Source: Fredinandcohnia humi
Lineage (GTDB): Bacteria > Bacillota > Bacilli > Bacillales > Bacillaceae_L
Direction of reading: 5' to 3'
Length of the DNA stretch: 64,000 nt
Assembly: GCF_001439915.1 (NCBI RefSeq)
Contig: NZ_LMBW01000002.1
Span: 179,293-243,292, forward strand
The position numbers were made by a program, and so were the translations under genes. Of this stretch, positions 27,669 to 37,130 are shown one piece after another. A model generated the notes under the pieces. It searched no databases. It was not told where the DNA came from and was given only the letters and a program-made list of their open reading frames with translations. Numbering within the stretch: the stretch's first letter is position 1; each line of letters starts with the position of its first letter.

Positions 27669-28991
27669 TTATAACAGCAATAAACCAATTGAAATCGGAA
27701 TAAAGCTATAAAGGAGAATCATGACACAGAATCCCATGATGTCACGAATATGCAGGCCTGCAATCGCTAAAGCAGGCAATGCCCAGAATGGTTGGATCAT
27801 ATTGGTCCAGGCATCGCCCCATGCAACACCCATTGCCGTTTTCGCGATATCTGCATCAATCGCCGCCGCTGCTTCGATCATAATCGGTCCTTGAACTGCC
27901 CACTGACCACCACCGGATGGTACAAATACGTTGATTAGACCTCCACTAACAAATGAAAAGAATGGCAACGTCTGTGAATTTGAAAATGTGAGGAACCACA
28001 ACGCAATTTGCTCAGAAAGTCCTGATAATGTAACCATTCCCATTATCCCCGCATAGAACGGGAATTGAATGATAATGCCCCCTGCATTTTTTACTCCGTT
28101 CGTTACTGTGTTTAAGAACTGTTTCGGAGTTCTATGCAAAATGATTCCTAAGAATAAGAAAATAAAGTTTACGATATTGATATTTAAATCAAAGCCCTTT
28201 GTAACAAAATGATAGATGATAAAGCCCAAACCCATAATACCAATCAACATCGAAACGATCACACTGTTTTCAATTTTTTCCGCCGGTGTAGATGGAGTTA
28301 CCAAATCTGCTGTAGAATCCGTGTCAGCTGGAATCACCCAACGGGATCGATCTTGGTCGATTGTATTAGAGCTTTTCATCAAGAAACGATTAAATATTGG
28401 CAGTGTTATCACTAAAGCTACTACAATAAATAGATTGGCCGGACTAAACAGGGTTTCAGTTACTGGAATAACTCCCATTTTTTCCTCTAAAAAGTGGCCA
28501 GTAGTTGCTACGGTCAATGGAATTGAACCTGAAAATCCACCATGCCAAACCAAAAATCCACTATATGCCCCAGCTACTAAAATACGAAAATCTGCAGATG
28601 GGACTTGTCTGGCCACATGGATGGCAAATAGGGCTCCAACTACTAGTCCAAATCCATAGTTAATTAAACAGGCGATTGTTGCCACAAACGTTACTAGCAT
28701 GACTGCATGAGCCGGTGTTTTGGCCAATTTACTCAACTTGGACAGGAAATTCTTGATAACAGGTGCGTTGGCTAACACATACCCTGTTACCACAACCATA
28801 GACATTTGCATCGTAAAGGCAAGTAAATCCCAAAATCCTGTTCCCCAATGCGTAACCATCTCAACTGGTCCGCTTTCTGTAAACAAGATGCCTATTACGA
28901 ATACTAAGAAGGTAAGAATAATCGCAAAGATAAAGGCATCCGGAAGAAAACGCTGAACCAGTCGAACAAAAAAGTTTGTTACCGCTCTCAT
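27669..28991 (-). CDS. Short-chain fatty acid transporter, AtoE family
   Basis: About 440 residues with roughly 12 membrane segments and several blocks typical of AtoE: RFLPDAFIFAIILTFLVF, GFWDLLAFTMQMSMVVVTGY, INYGFGLVVGALFA, NVFVPSGGGQWAVQGP and MIQPFWALPALAIAG. The family carries short-chain fatty acids such as acetoacetate and butyrate. ATG 28991 is chosen because GGGGAG lies just before it; the frame stays open far upstream but those codons have no ribosome binding site and read as non-protein. No ato catabolic genes are adjacent. Confidence 0.92.
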   Translation of the reverse strand: MRAVTNFFVRLVQRFLPDAFIFAIILTFLVFVIGILFTESGPVEMVTHWGTGFWDLLAFTMQMSMVVVTGYVLANAPVIKNFLSKLSKLAKTPAHAVMLVTFVATIACLINYGFGLVVGALFAIHVARQVPSADFRILVAGAYSGFLVWHGGFSGSIPLTVATTGHFLEEKMGVIPVTETLFSPANLFIVVALVITLPIFNRFLMKSSNTIDQDRSRWVIPADTDSTADLVTPSTPAEKIENSVIVSMLIGIMGLGFIIYHFVTKGFDLNINIVNFIFLFLGIILHRTPKQFLNTVTNGVKNAGGIIIQFPFYAGIMGMVTLSGLSEQIALWFLTFSNSQTLPFFSFVSGGLINVFVPSGGGQWAVQGPIMIEAAAAIDADIAKTAMGVAWGDAWTNMIQPFWALPALAIAGLHIRDIMGFCVMILLYSFIPISIGLLLL

Positions 28992-29157
28992 TTTTTCACT
29001 CCCCTTGTACATATTTGATACATTATATTCTGTATATACTGATTTATGAAAATAGGTAATCATTGGGTATTTTCGAAATGTTGACATATAGGAGGGGAAG
29101 ACTTGAGATTGATTGAAATAAGACACACACCGCTGTTTAAACATACTAAATTCAAAA

Positions 29158-29187
29158 AAAGTGCCTGTCACCTTTGACCGACACTTT
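29158..29187 (-). terminator. Terminator after the large membrane protein gene
   Basis: On the minus strand AAAGTGTCGGTC and GTGACAGGCACTTT form a stem followed by TTTTTTT. It lies just after the stop of the gene at 29202 and before the AtoE-like gene. Confidence 0.7.
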
Positions 29188-29201
29188 CTAAACAAAAAAT
29201 A

Positions 29202-30881
29202 TTAATCTAAGCCTTGAATCACAAGGACTTTTGCTGGTAAAAATTCTTCCCCTGTATCAAGGTATGTCACATTCACTACATCATCTACCTGTAAATAAAT
29301 CGCTTTTGGGCTATTCTCAGATGAGATCATGTAATTTTGGTTATTGTCTAATAAAAAGTATACGATTGTTGCATTGTCTGCATTCTCTTTATAGACGCGC
29401 ACGACTTTCCCGCTCACTTGTTTTTCTTCTGCTTTCGAAGTTCCATCAACCGTCCCTCCACCTCGTTGCAAAGCCGTTTTATATTGCTTTAATGCTTCAT
29501 TTGGTGTATTACCGTACACGGAAATTTCCGGATTTGCAGCGGAGACGATAAAATAGTTCTGCAAAAATCCATTAGCATCCAATACTGGCGTTAACCAGCT
29601 TGCTTCTCCATAAAAATTATATAGAATTGGCATTTCGCCGTCCCATTTCTTTTCAATGAATTTCTTTTCAATAATTTGCAGGGCGCCTTGCGAATCCATA
29701 TACGATTCCTCCAAGTTACCAGTATAATAAGTAGCCTCTCCTGTTCGTGAATTCGTGAGGGAATAGCCGAGCATCGAGTCGACGCCTTCTTTCGGACTGG
29801 TAAAATCGGTGAAATAAAACATATCTCCATTTTCATCAAAAATCGGACTTACATTCGCTTCCGTTCCCTCATCTGATGGAAGTTTCACATCAGATTTTCC
29901 AAACATACTGTTCCAAAATCCATTTGCATAATTTCCATAATAGCTATTTTGCAAGCTAACCGCTTCTGGAGAAACAGCTCCATCAATGAAATCGGGAACA
30001 TCTGCTAATACAAACATTTCCGTATTCCCTGTGGCTGGGTCAACAAGAACGATACCTTGGACCTCAAAGTCATTTCGTGCTGAAATAAAATCTCCATATG
30101 AGCGAATATAATGGGGTTTTCCTTCCTCATCAATTTCCAATTGAGGCACCCCATAAAAGATCGTATTCGGGTATTTCATGCGTATATGACGCTCTAAATT
30201 TTTCTGGAAATAAGAGGATGGCGTATAACTCATTTCTGCCTTCACAAACCTTGGATTATCTGTCGAATCCGTGGCACTAATCGTGAAGTATCCAGGCGTA
30301 CGTTCCCCTTTCCACCATTTAAAGAGTCCAGAAAATTCGATTGGTGCGATATACACATAATCATTGTTTACCTTTTGAATCTGTAAGTTCCCAAGTTCAT
30401 AGTAACTCGTATTTGGAACTTGGCCAAAGGCCTTTTTCATTTTATTACGCGCAAACTTTGGAGGCACACTAGCAGGTGTTTTCGTTTCGTCAAACACCTT
30501 AATTTCCGTTTCTTGTGCCATGCTGGCAACTTCATATTTTTCATCGGCATTAAATAGGAAAGCTGTTCCTAAATAGATACAAAAGACAAGACTTCCTATG
30601 AATAAAAGACCTTTGACCATTCTTTCAATACCTGTTGCAAAGAATGCGCCAACGGCGGTAACGACAAGTGCTAAAAACCAAACCGAAGAAAAGTTTCGAT
30701 CAAGATTTGTAAGATAGAAAAAGATAAATACAAGGATGGTAATTAAAACAGCACCCATTAGGAGAAGGCCGGTATGGGGTTTAGCTTTCTTTTCCTTTTT
30801 GTTCGTTTTTTGTATAAACGGAAAGAGGATTAAAGTTGAAGCAAACCCGATGATGACTGAAAATAATAAAATGGATTCCAT
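29202..30881 (-). CDS. Large conserved membrane-anchored protein, unknown function
   Basis: A 559-residue protein with four N-terminal membrane segments (about residues 3-22, 38-58, 65-83 and 90-110) and a long extracytoplasmic part of about 440 residues. The soluble part has repeated beta-rich motifs such as YVYIAPIEFSGLFKWWKGE, FTISATDSTDNPRFV, VQGIVLVDPATGNTEMFVLA and YFLLDNNQNYMIS, without a catalytic signature that I recognise. ATG 30881 follows AAGGAG. Homologues are known in Bacillus as hypothetical membrane proteins. It is followed at 29158 by a terminator, so it is not an operon partner of the AtoE-like gene. Confidence 0.72.
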   Translation of the reverse strand: MESILLFSVIIGFASTLILFPFIQKTNKKEKKAKPHTGLLLMGAVLITILVFIFFYLTNLDRNFSSVWFLALVVTAVGAFFATGIERMVKGLLFIGSLVFCIYLGTAFLFNADEKYEVASMAQETEIKVFDETKTPASVPPKFARNKMKKAFGQVPNTSYYELGNLQIQKVNNDYVYIAPIEFSGLFKWWKGERTPGYFTISATDSTDNPRFVKAEMSYTPSSYFQKNLERHIRMKYPNTIFYGVPQLEIDEEGKPHYIRSYGDFISARNDFEVQGIVLVDPATGNTEMFVLADVPDFIDGAVSPEAVSLQNSYYGNYANGFWNSMFGKSDVKLPSDEGTEANVSPIFDENGDMFYFTDFTSPKEGVDSMLGYSLTNSRTGEATYYTGNLEESYMDSQGALQIIEKKFIEKKWDGEMPILYNFYGEASWLTPVLDANGFLQNYFIVSAANPEISVYGNTPNEALKQYKTALQRGGGTVDGTSKAEEKQVSGKVVRVYKENADNATIVYFLLDNNQNYMISSENSPKAIYLQVDDVVNVTYLDTGEEFLPAKVLVIQGLD

Positions 30882-31090
30882 ATAGTAGTCTCCTTATAGG
30901 TTTTATACCTTTATATACGGATTACTTCAAAAAAAGTTTCTGTTATTATTTGGATTTCAAAACTAAAGGCCCAATGGGCAATTTTAATAATCTATTTCCC
31001 ATAACAAGCGCACGTGTTTGCAAAATAGCTTATCAACCCATACTGTATGCTATAATTTGGAGGGTAAAAAAATGATAGGAGTGACTAGTC

Positions 31091-31561
31091 TTGGCAATAC
31101 ATGTTGTACTGTATCAACCAGATATTCCGGCCAATGCTGGAAATATTGCACTTACCTGTGCCGCAACGGATACAGCATTGCATTTAATCCGACCACTTGG
31201 CTTTTCAACAGATGAAGAAATGATAAAAAAAGCAGGTTTCGATTTCTGGCATACTGTAAATATCACGTATTACGACTCATTAGATGACTTTTTCTCAAAA
31301 AACCAAGGTGAGTTTTATTATATTGAGACCTTTGGTGAAAAAACACATTCAGCCTTTGATTTCAGTGATGGATCAAAGGAATATTATTTTATGTTTGGCA
31401 AAGAAACAACGGGTTTACCGAAAGATCTACTAGAAAAAAACAAAAATCACTTTTTAAGAATACCAATGAATAACCATGTTCGTTCACTCAACCTTTCGAA
31501 CACGGCTGCCATATTGGTATATGAAGCTTTGCGCCAGCAAGGATATCCGAATTTAAAATAA
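31091..31561 (+). CDS. trmL: tRNA (cytidine/uridine-34-2'-O)-methyltransferase TrmL
   Basis: A 156-residue SPOUT-fold enzyme that methylates the ribose at wobble position 34 of tRNA-Leu. The knot signature is complete: ANAGNIALTCAAT (motif 1, with Ala/Leu for the usual Arg), YYFMFGKETTGLP (motif 2) and IPMNNHVRSLNLSNTAAILVYE (motif 3). The length is normal. The start is TTG 31091 after AGGAGTG (31077-31083). A second, stronger ribosome binding site (GGAGGG 31060) leads to ATG 31072 in another frame, which would give a short overlapping peptide. Terminator at 31561-31590. Confidence 0.95.
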   Translation: MAIHVVLYQPDIPANAGNIALTCAATDTALHLIRPLGFSTDEEMIKKAGFDFWHTVNITYYDSLDDFFSKNQGEFYYIETFGEKTHSAFDFSDGSKEYYFMFGKETTGLPKDLLEKNKNHFLRIPMNNHVRSLNLSNTAAILVYEALRQQGYPNLK

Positions 31562-31590
31562 AAAATCTTCCGGATTGGAAGATTTTTTTG
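31561..31590 (+). terminator. trmL terminator
   Basis: AAATCTTCC / GGAAGATTT stem followed by TTTTT, overlapping the trmL stop codon. A decayed copy lies at 27079-27104. Confidence 0.88.
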
Positions 31591-31859
31591 TTTGATTTTT
31601 TATATAGAAGGATTGTGCTAAAGTAAATTGCCTTTGTTCGGCGTATTAAAATCCTACCAGAGAAACTTGCAGTATCGAATGAGTTTAGGTTTATCTGCTC
31701 CAACCCAGATTGCTAAAACTACTTATCAAGTTGTGTACGAAGATACGTTGTGCAATATTGCTACACGCAATGGCACAAATGGTTGATGTTTTGAGTAGCC
31801 ATCATTTATTTTCCCAATATTAGTAAAATATTAGCATTTGATTGGGCGTTGCCAGCATC
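31591..31859. other. Intergenic stretch, possible short remnant
   Basis: A plus-strand frame from 31679 reads 34 codons (MSLGLSAPTQIAKTTYQVVY...) without a ribosome binding site. It might be a gene remnant but I recognise no family. Otherwise nothing. Confidence 0.3.
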
Positions 31860-33203
31860 TCAGCTTAAAGTTTTAGACTCATCCTCATAGACTATAAGAT
31901 TAGGTTCCTGATAAGTCTTTAAACGCGGTAAATTAAATAATATTGATAATATTCCAAAAACTAAAATCAAGAATGGATAAGTAACGTACGGTACAATACT
32001 AAGCGGAGAAATTGCTGCAATTCCAGCTGCCGCAAGAATTTGCCCTCCGTACGGTATAATCCCTTGAACGGCACAGGAGAAAATATCTAATATACTTGCG
32101 GATTTCCTCGGGTCTATTTTATATTCTTTTGCAATATCGTACGCAAGTGGACCAGTCATAATAATAGAAACGGTATTATTGTGCGTAGCTACGTCTGCAA
32201 CACTAACTAAACCCGCAATGCCTAATTCAGCACCTTTTTTCGAACGAATCCGACTCATAATGGCATATAATAGGTAATCAAGTCCGCCATTATGCTTAAT
32301 AAGCGCTAACATCCCTCCAGAAAGAATTGCAATCATCGCTAGTCCTTGCATACTCGCGATTCCGTCTTTAATTAATACGATAAAAGTCCAAAAATCAAAT
32401 GATCCGTCAATAAACCCGATTATGCCAGCAAATACTGTTCCACCAATTAATACAAGTATTACATTAATACCCATTAATGCAACGATAAGTACAGCCAAAT
32501 ATGGAAGTATTTTTATTAGGTTATAAGACAAATCACCATCTATTATGGCATTATTACCTGTCGTAATAAATCCTAAAATGATAGCTGTCAGTATTGCAGC
32601 TGGCAACACAATGATAAAGTTTACTTTAAATTTATCACTCATTTTCGTTCCTTGGGTTCGAACTGCAGCAATTGTTGTATCAGATATCATTGAAAGATTA
32701 TCACCAAACATTGCACCACCGATGACTGCTCCCATTGCAAGTGCAGGAGACATGCCTACTTGTTCAGCTACTCCGAAGCCAATTGGTGCCAATGCAACAA
32801 CAGTCCCCATTGATGTACCCATGGCTAAAGATATAAAACAACCGATGACGAATATCCCAACAATAAGTAAATTTGCAGGAAGTACCGAAAGTCCAAAGTT
32901 TACAGTTGATTCAACAGCACCCATTCCTTTTGCTACGGTAGCAAACGCACCAGCCAATATGAATATCATTGACATAAGGATAATATTCGGATCTCCGCCG
33001 CCTTTAGAAAATATATCAGCTTTAACTGCAAATTTTTCTTTTCGATTCATCGCTAATCCTACCATGCTGGCAATAAGCACTGAGACAATGACTGGCATAC
33101 TATTAAAATCTTTTGTAATTATGGTACTCCCAATAAAGAGCAACAAAAATATGATTAGCGGCATCAAAGCCCATGGGTTTCCTTTATTCATCTTCTTTTC
33201 CAT
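31860..33203 (-). CDS. NhaC-type Na+/H+ antiporter family protein
   Basis: A 447-residue polytopic membrane protein of about 11-12 helices with NhaC-family blocks: SLAMGTSMGTVVALAPIGFG, GAVIGGAMFGDNLSMISDTT and DVATHNNTVSIIMTGPLAYD. NhaC-type proteins exchange sodium for protons and some (for example MleN) couple this to uptake of an organic acid. As the last gene of the cluster led by caiB-type 41505 and next to a C-S lyase, it may carry a substrate of the pathway rather than control pH. ATG 33203 follows GGGGTG. Confidence 0.87.
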   Translation of the reverse strand: MEKKMNKGNPWALMPLIIFLLLFIGSTIITKDFNSMPVIVSVLIASMVGLAMNRKEKFAVKADIFSKGGGDPNIILMSMIFILAGAFATVAKGMGAVESTVNFGLSVLPANLLIVGIFVIGCFISLAMGTSMGTVVALAPIGFGVAEQVGMSPALAMGAVIGGAMFGDNLSMISDTTIAAVRTQGTKMSDKFKVNFIIVLPAAILTAIILGFITTGNNAIIDGDLSYNLIKILPYLAVLIVALMGINVILVLIGGTVFAGIIGFIDGSFDFWTFIVLIKDGIASMQGLAMIAILSGGMLALIKHNGGLDYLLYAIMSRIRSKKGAELGIAGLVSVADVATHNNTVSIIMTGPLAYDIAKEYKIDPRKSASILDIFSCAVQGIIPYGGQILAAAGIAAISPLSIVPYVTYPFLILVFGILSILFNLPRLKTYQEPNLIVYEDESKTLS

Positions 33204-33352
33204 CCATCTACACCCCTTTTGGTTTTAAAATTAAAGCAACAATAAAAACAATTATGGAGTTTATAATCAAATAAATATTTTTGAGCACAATTTATGCAAA
33301 GTAGGCATGTATTTTTGTTTGATAATGCTCGCAAAAATATGAGCAAGCATTT

Positions 33353-34537
33353 TTAAATTTGATCCAAAGCTTGCTCAATATCCGCGATAATGTCCTTGGC
33401 ATTTTCAATCCCGACAGCCAATCGAATCAAACCGTCCGTTATGCCATGTTTTCTCCTTTCCTCAACTGGAACGCCTCTGTGGGTCATTGATGCCGGGTGC
33501 TGAATAAGTGAACCTACATCCCCTAAACTAACAGCAATATGAATCATTTTTAGACTATCGCAAAATTTTTGACCTGTTTCAATTCCCCCTTTCAATTCGA
33601 AAGCTATAAGGCCACCGTATCCACTACTCTGTTTTTTCACAAGTTCATGCTGTGTAAAGGATTCCAGTCCCGGGTAAGCCAATGACTCAATTTTGGGGTG
33701 GTTTTCTAAAAACCTTGCTACCTCAAGCGCATTCTGATTATGTTTTTCCATTCGAAGTGCTAAGGTTTGAAGCCCACGTTTTAACAGAAAACATGTAAAA
33801 GGTGAAATGATTCCTCCAAATTTGGTTAAGGATACTTGTAAGTTTTCATTAATGAATTTCTTGGACCCGATAACCGCTCCTGCAAGTAAATCCCCGTGAC
33901 CTCCCATAAATTTTGTCGCACTGTGAATAACAATATCCGCACCATGTTCTAATGGCTGCTGAAAGTAAGGGCTCATGAAGGTATTATCAACAATAAGTGT
34001 TAATCCATGTTCTTTACAAAACTTGGCCGTTTCTGCAATGTCGATCACTTTCATTGTTGGATTCGCCGGGGTCTCGATATAAACAAACTTCGTATTAGGC
34101 TGCAGTGCATTTCGTAAGTTTTCAATATCAGTCACCTCTGTAAATGAAGCGCTTACATCAAACTTCGGCAATATATCCTGAAATAATCCATATGTTCCCC
34201 CGTAAAGTACGGTGTCACATATCACATGGTCACCTGATTGTAATAATGCCGTACACGTTGCGGAAATAGCCGCCATACCGGATGCAAAGACTCGACAGGC
34301 TTCACCTCCTTCAAGTGCGGCAATTTTCATTTCAAGTTCTTTCTGCGTTGGACTTGAAGAACGTCCGTAGACAAACCCATCAAGTTCACCGGCGAAAACA
34401 TCCCCTGCTTCCTTTGTTGTTTTAAATGTATATGTCGACGTCTGATAAATCGGAGATACAAGTGCACCTGATACTGGACAAGGATCAGATCCTACATGCA
34501 CAGCTTTGGTTTCAAAATTCCAATTTGAATTTACCAT
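33353..34537 (-). CDS. Trans-sulfuration PLP enzyme (methionine gamma-lyase-like)
   Basis: A 394-residue Cys/Met-metabolism PLP enzyme. The PLP lysine is in HSATKFMGGHGDLLAG, and YGRSSSPTQKELEMKIAALEGG and ETPANPTMKVID are family blocks. Close relatives are methionine gamma-lyase, cystathionine gamma-lyase and O-acetylhomoserine sulfhydrylase. The Cys that is characteristic of classical methionine gamma-lyases (LYGCT) is Gly here (LYGGT), so methionine-lyase activity cannot be assumed. ATG 34537 is preferred, seven bases after GGGGGA; an earlier ATG overlaps that site. A hairpin around 33322-33352 follows. Confidence 0.9.
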   Translation of the reverse strand: MVNSNWNFETKAVHVGSDPCPVSGALVSPIYQTSTYTFKTTKEAGDVFAGELDGFVYGRSSSPTQKELEMKIAALEGGEACRVFASGMAAISATCTALLQSGDHVICDTVLYGGTYGLFQDILPKFDVSASFTEVTDIENLRNALQPNTKFVYIETPANPTMKVIDIAETAKFCKEHGLTLIVDNTFMSPYFQQPLEHGADIVIHSATKFMGGHGDLLAGAVIGSKKFINENLQVSLTKFGGIISPFTCFLLKRGLQTLALRMEKHNQNALEVARFLENHPKIESLAYPGLESFTQHELVKKQSSGYGGLIAFELKGGIETGQKFCDSLKMIHIAVSLGDVGSLIQHPASMTHRGVPVEERRKHGITDGLIRLAVGIENAKDIIADIEQALDQI

Positions 34538-34633
34538 TCTAAATTCCCCCATTACATTTATTTATTCGCTGTAATATTGTCATACCTAAAAATATCGATA
34601 TGGAAAAACCTTGAATGTTTTCCTAAGATGTCG

Positions 34634-35305
34634 TTATTCAGAATTATTTCCAGGCGATTCTTCGATTGCATTAAGAGCAGATCTGATATGAAACCTAGCA
34701 ACGTTTTCTGCTAAATCTGGCTGACCTTTCCAAATTGAATTTAATATAAGACGGTGCTCATCTAACGCGGAACTCGCTCTACTTGGCTTTGTAATAACAG
34801 TTGGAAAAAACAATTCAGTTGACATATATAAAATGGGCAACTGATTGATCAATGGCTCGTTATCAGTAGCATTAATAATAGTAGAGTGAAATTTTATATT
34901 TAGTCGGGACCAGTTCTCTGGATCCCATTCTTCTATAGTAAAACCCATTTCTTCCAATATATTTTCTAGTTCTTTAACAGTATTTTGAATTCCATTCTCA
35001 TCTTTTTTTTCTGCTAAAATCCGTGCACCTAGACCATCAATTACTTCTCGCACACGATAAAGTTGGATTATATTTTGATAATTTATTTTTCTAACTTTAA
35101 ATTGTCTTCTTTTTCCTGTTTCCACAAAACCTTCATATTCTAGTTTTCTAAGTGCTTCCCGGATAGGTGTACGACTTACATTAAATTCCTCAGCAAGCGC
35201 CTCTTGATAAAAGATAGTTCCCGGGGGATAGATTCCTGTAAGTATTGCATTACGAAGCTGAATAGTTAGTTCGTCAACTTTGTTTCCTGATGACAAATTA
35301 GACAT
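34634..35305 (-). CDS. GntR family regulator, FCD (FadR-like) subfamily
   Basis: A 223-residue regulator: N-terminal winged helix (AILTGIYPPGTIFYQEALAE, then FNVSRTPIREALRKLEYEGFV) and an all-alpha FCD effector domain (about 80-215) in which Asp/His positions for a metal-bound carboxylate ligand are expected; FHSTIINATDNEPL and RFHIRSALNAIEE carry two of the histidines. FCD regulators of catabolic operons usually sense an organic acid from the pathway. ATG 35305 follows GGGGGG. It lies inside the catabolic cluster between the FAH-type and C-S lyase genes and is the likely local regulator (candidate operators at 41825 and 41953). Confidence 0.92.
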   Translation of the reverse strand: MSNLSSGNKVDELTIQLRNAILTGIYPPGTIFYQEALAEEFNVSRTPIREALRKLEYEGFVETGKRRQFKVRKINYQNIIQLYRVREVIDGLGARILAEKKDENGIQNTVKELENILEEMGFTIEEWDPENWSRLNIKFHSTIINATDNEPLINQLPILYMSTELFFPTVITKPSRASSALDEHRLILNSIWKGQPDLAENVARFHIRSALNAIEESPGNNSE

Positions 35306-35419
35306 AGAACCCCCCTTCCTTATAATGGCCACCTAAGATTTCACTCCTCATGCAAATGTGTCTTTATAATCTTTGGAGATTCAATCTTTCTTTATATAGA
35401 CCTCTTAATCTCCCAATTT

Positions 35420-36316
35420 TCAGCTACCTTGAACAAAGTCATTAACAAGGCAGCCAAGCTTTTCAATTTGAACCTCCACACGATCTCCATCTGAGATCCA
35501 AATCTGTTTTTCTTCCGGGTAGCCAAGTATCACACCCTCTGGAGTTCCAGTTAAAATAATATCACCTGCTTCAAGGGTCATATGATCAGAGACAAAACTT
35601 ACAATTTCCTCAATAGAAAATATCATATCCGAAGTGTTTGAACACTGACGCAATTCACCATTTAGATAGGTTTTAATTTGTAATTGATTTGGATTATCTA
35701 TATCATCTGAAGTAACTAAGTATGGGCCGATTGGACTAAATCCATCACAGCTTTTCCCCAGTAACCATTGTGAACTTTGAAATTGCAAATCCCTGGCCGT
35801 TAATTCATTTACAATGCAATACCCAAACACATGATCACGTGCGTTTTCTAACGTCACTCTTTTAGCTTGTTTACCTATCACAATGACTAACTCAGCTTCA
35901 TAATCAACTTTATTCGAGTTGTGCGGCAATATAATTGTTTGTTGATGCGATGCAATTGCATTTGAAAACTTGCTAAAAAGGACTGGGTTTTCTGGGAATG
36001 GCATTTTTGATTCTTCTACATGCTTTCTATAATTTAAACCAACTCCAACAATTTTTCCTGGTTCTGGAACACACGGAGCATACTGTATATCTTCCTCATG
36101 TAAAATAAACATTGAGCTTCCTGAATCCTTTACGATATCAATTAATTTTTGCAATTTTTCTTTAGCTTGAACATTTCCCAATATGGTTTCATTTACTGAG
36201 GAAGGTACGTCTTTAATAGAATAATATTTACTTGCTTCATATACATCCAATATTCCAATATCCATTCTTATACCTAAAAATAGGCTGTTATTCTTTTTAA
36301 ATGTTACCAGTTTCAT
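35420..36316 (-). CDS. Fumarylacetoacetate hydrolase family protein
   Basis: A 298-residue FAH-fold protein: N-terminal cap (1-75) followed by the catalytic domain with GVGLNYRKHVEES (about 92-103), NPVLFSKFSNAI, DYEAELVIVIGKQA (138-150), ELTARDLQ and IILTGTPEGVILGYP. The acidic residues in HVEES, YEAELV and ARDLQ form the metal site. Members hydrolyse C-C bonds of beta-diketo acids or isomerise/decarboxylate dicarboxylic acids; the exact substrate is unknown. AGGGGGA precedes ATG 36316. It is 25 bp downstream of the SDR gene in the same operon, a pairing found in non-phosphorylating sugar-acid pathways. Confidence 0.92.
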   Translation of the reverse strand: MKLVTFKKNNSLFLGIRMDIGILDVYEASKYYSIKDVPSSVNETILGNVQAKEKLQKLIDIVKDSGSSMFILHEEDIQYAPCVPEPGKIVGVGLNYRKHVEESKMPFPENPVLFSKFSNAIASHQQTIILPHNSNKVDYEAELVIVIGKQAKRVTLENARDHVFGYCIVNELTARDLQFQSSQWLLGKSCDGFSPIGPYLVTSDDIDNPNQLQIKTYLNGELRQCSNTSDMIFSIEEIVSFVSDHMTLEAGDIILTGTPEGVILGYPEEKQIWISDGDRVEVQIEKLGCLVNDFVQGS

Positions 36317-36341
36317 TTCAATCCCCCTAAGATACCGTTTT

Positions 36342-37115
36342 TTACAAAGCTTTTCCAGATACTACACCGCCATCGATATATAGTGGGGACCCAAGCATAA
36401 ATTTAGACTCATCTGATGCTAAAAAAAGAGCAGCAAATGCAACATCTTCAGGGGTTCCCAGTTTCCCATTAAGCTGGCGCTGCTTAATTGTATTTATAGC
36501 TTCTTCAGGATTCTCATAAGATGTTTTTAGATAATTTTCAACAAATGGGGTTAGAATTGTTCCAGGCAATAATGCATTTACTCGAATGTTATACGGGGCA
36601 TAATCTACCTGCATTGATTTGGTTAATGCAAGAACTGCACCCTTTGTCGCAGCATAAACAGCACGTTTTAAAAATCCAATTTCCGCCAAACAGGAGGACA
36701 TATTGATTATGGATCCCTCTTGTCGTTCTAACATATGGGGGACTACATATTTAGACATTAGGAAAACCCCTTGAACATTCACTTTAAGTGCATTTTCAAT
36801 CACATCGTCTTCCGTTTCATGGAGTGCACCAACAACGGAAATACCTGCATTATTGAATAAAATATCTATTTTTCCATACGTCTCAAGCACATCATCTATC
36901 ATCTTAAGTATCTGTGGTTTACTAGTTACGTCCGCCAGGCAAAATATTGCCTCTCCGCCGCTACTTTTGATTTCGTTCACTGTCTGTATTCCATTAGCTT
37001 GTGAAATATCATTAACAACTACTTTCGCTCCCTCTTTCGCAAAAAGGATTGCTGTACTTTTACCAATTCCAGACCCAGAGCCTGTTATTAATGCAACCTT
37101 GCCTTTTAACCTCAT
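36342..37115 (-). CDS. Short-chain dehydrogenase/reductase in catabolic cluster
   Basis: A complete 257-residue classical SDR: TGSGSGIG (11-18), NNAG (89-92), Ser in NMSSCLAE (about 140) and Tyr154-x-x-x-Lys158 in YAATKGAV. VVVNDIS after the second strand (Asp at its end) favours NAD. AGGGGG precedes ATG 37115. It lies 15 bp downstream of the end of the cupin frame and 25 bp ahead of the FAH-type gene. In this setting it probably oxidises a hydroxy-acid intermediate before hydrolytic cleavage; this is inference from context. Confidence 0.92.
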   Translation of the reverse strand: MRLKGKVALITGSGSGIGKSTAILFAKEGAKVVVNDISQANGIQTVNEIKSSGGEAIFCLADVTSKPQILKMIDDVLETYGKIDILFNNAGISVVGALHETEDDVIENALKVNVQGVFLMSKYVVPHMLERQEGSIINMSSCLAEIGFLKRAVYAATKGAVLALTKSMQVDYAPYNIRVNALLPGTILTPFVENYLKTSYENPEEAINTIKQRQLNGKLGTPEDVAFAALFLASDESKFMLGSPLYIDGGVVSGKAL

Positions 37116-37130
37116 TACTATAAGCCCCCT

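Noticed and set aside
28216-28659. Long plus-strand open frame opposite the AtoE-like gene
   Set aside because: It has no ribosome binding site and non-protein composition; it is an antisense shadow of a clear membrane transporter gene.
29000-29195. 68-codon N-terminal extension of the AtoE-like frame
   Set aside because: Composition is not protein-like, and the ribosome binding site sits right before ATG 28991.
32545-33228. 227-codon plus-strand open frame opposite the NhaC-type gene
   Set aside because: Antisense shadow of codons for small hydrophobic residues; the minus strand carries all family motifs.
34553-34633. S-box or T-box leader upstream of the C-S lyase
   Set aside because: The 80-bp gap to the GntR gene is too short and has no conserved SAM-riboswitch or T-box blocks.
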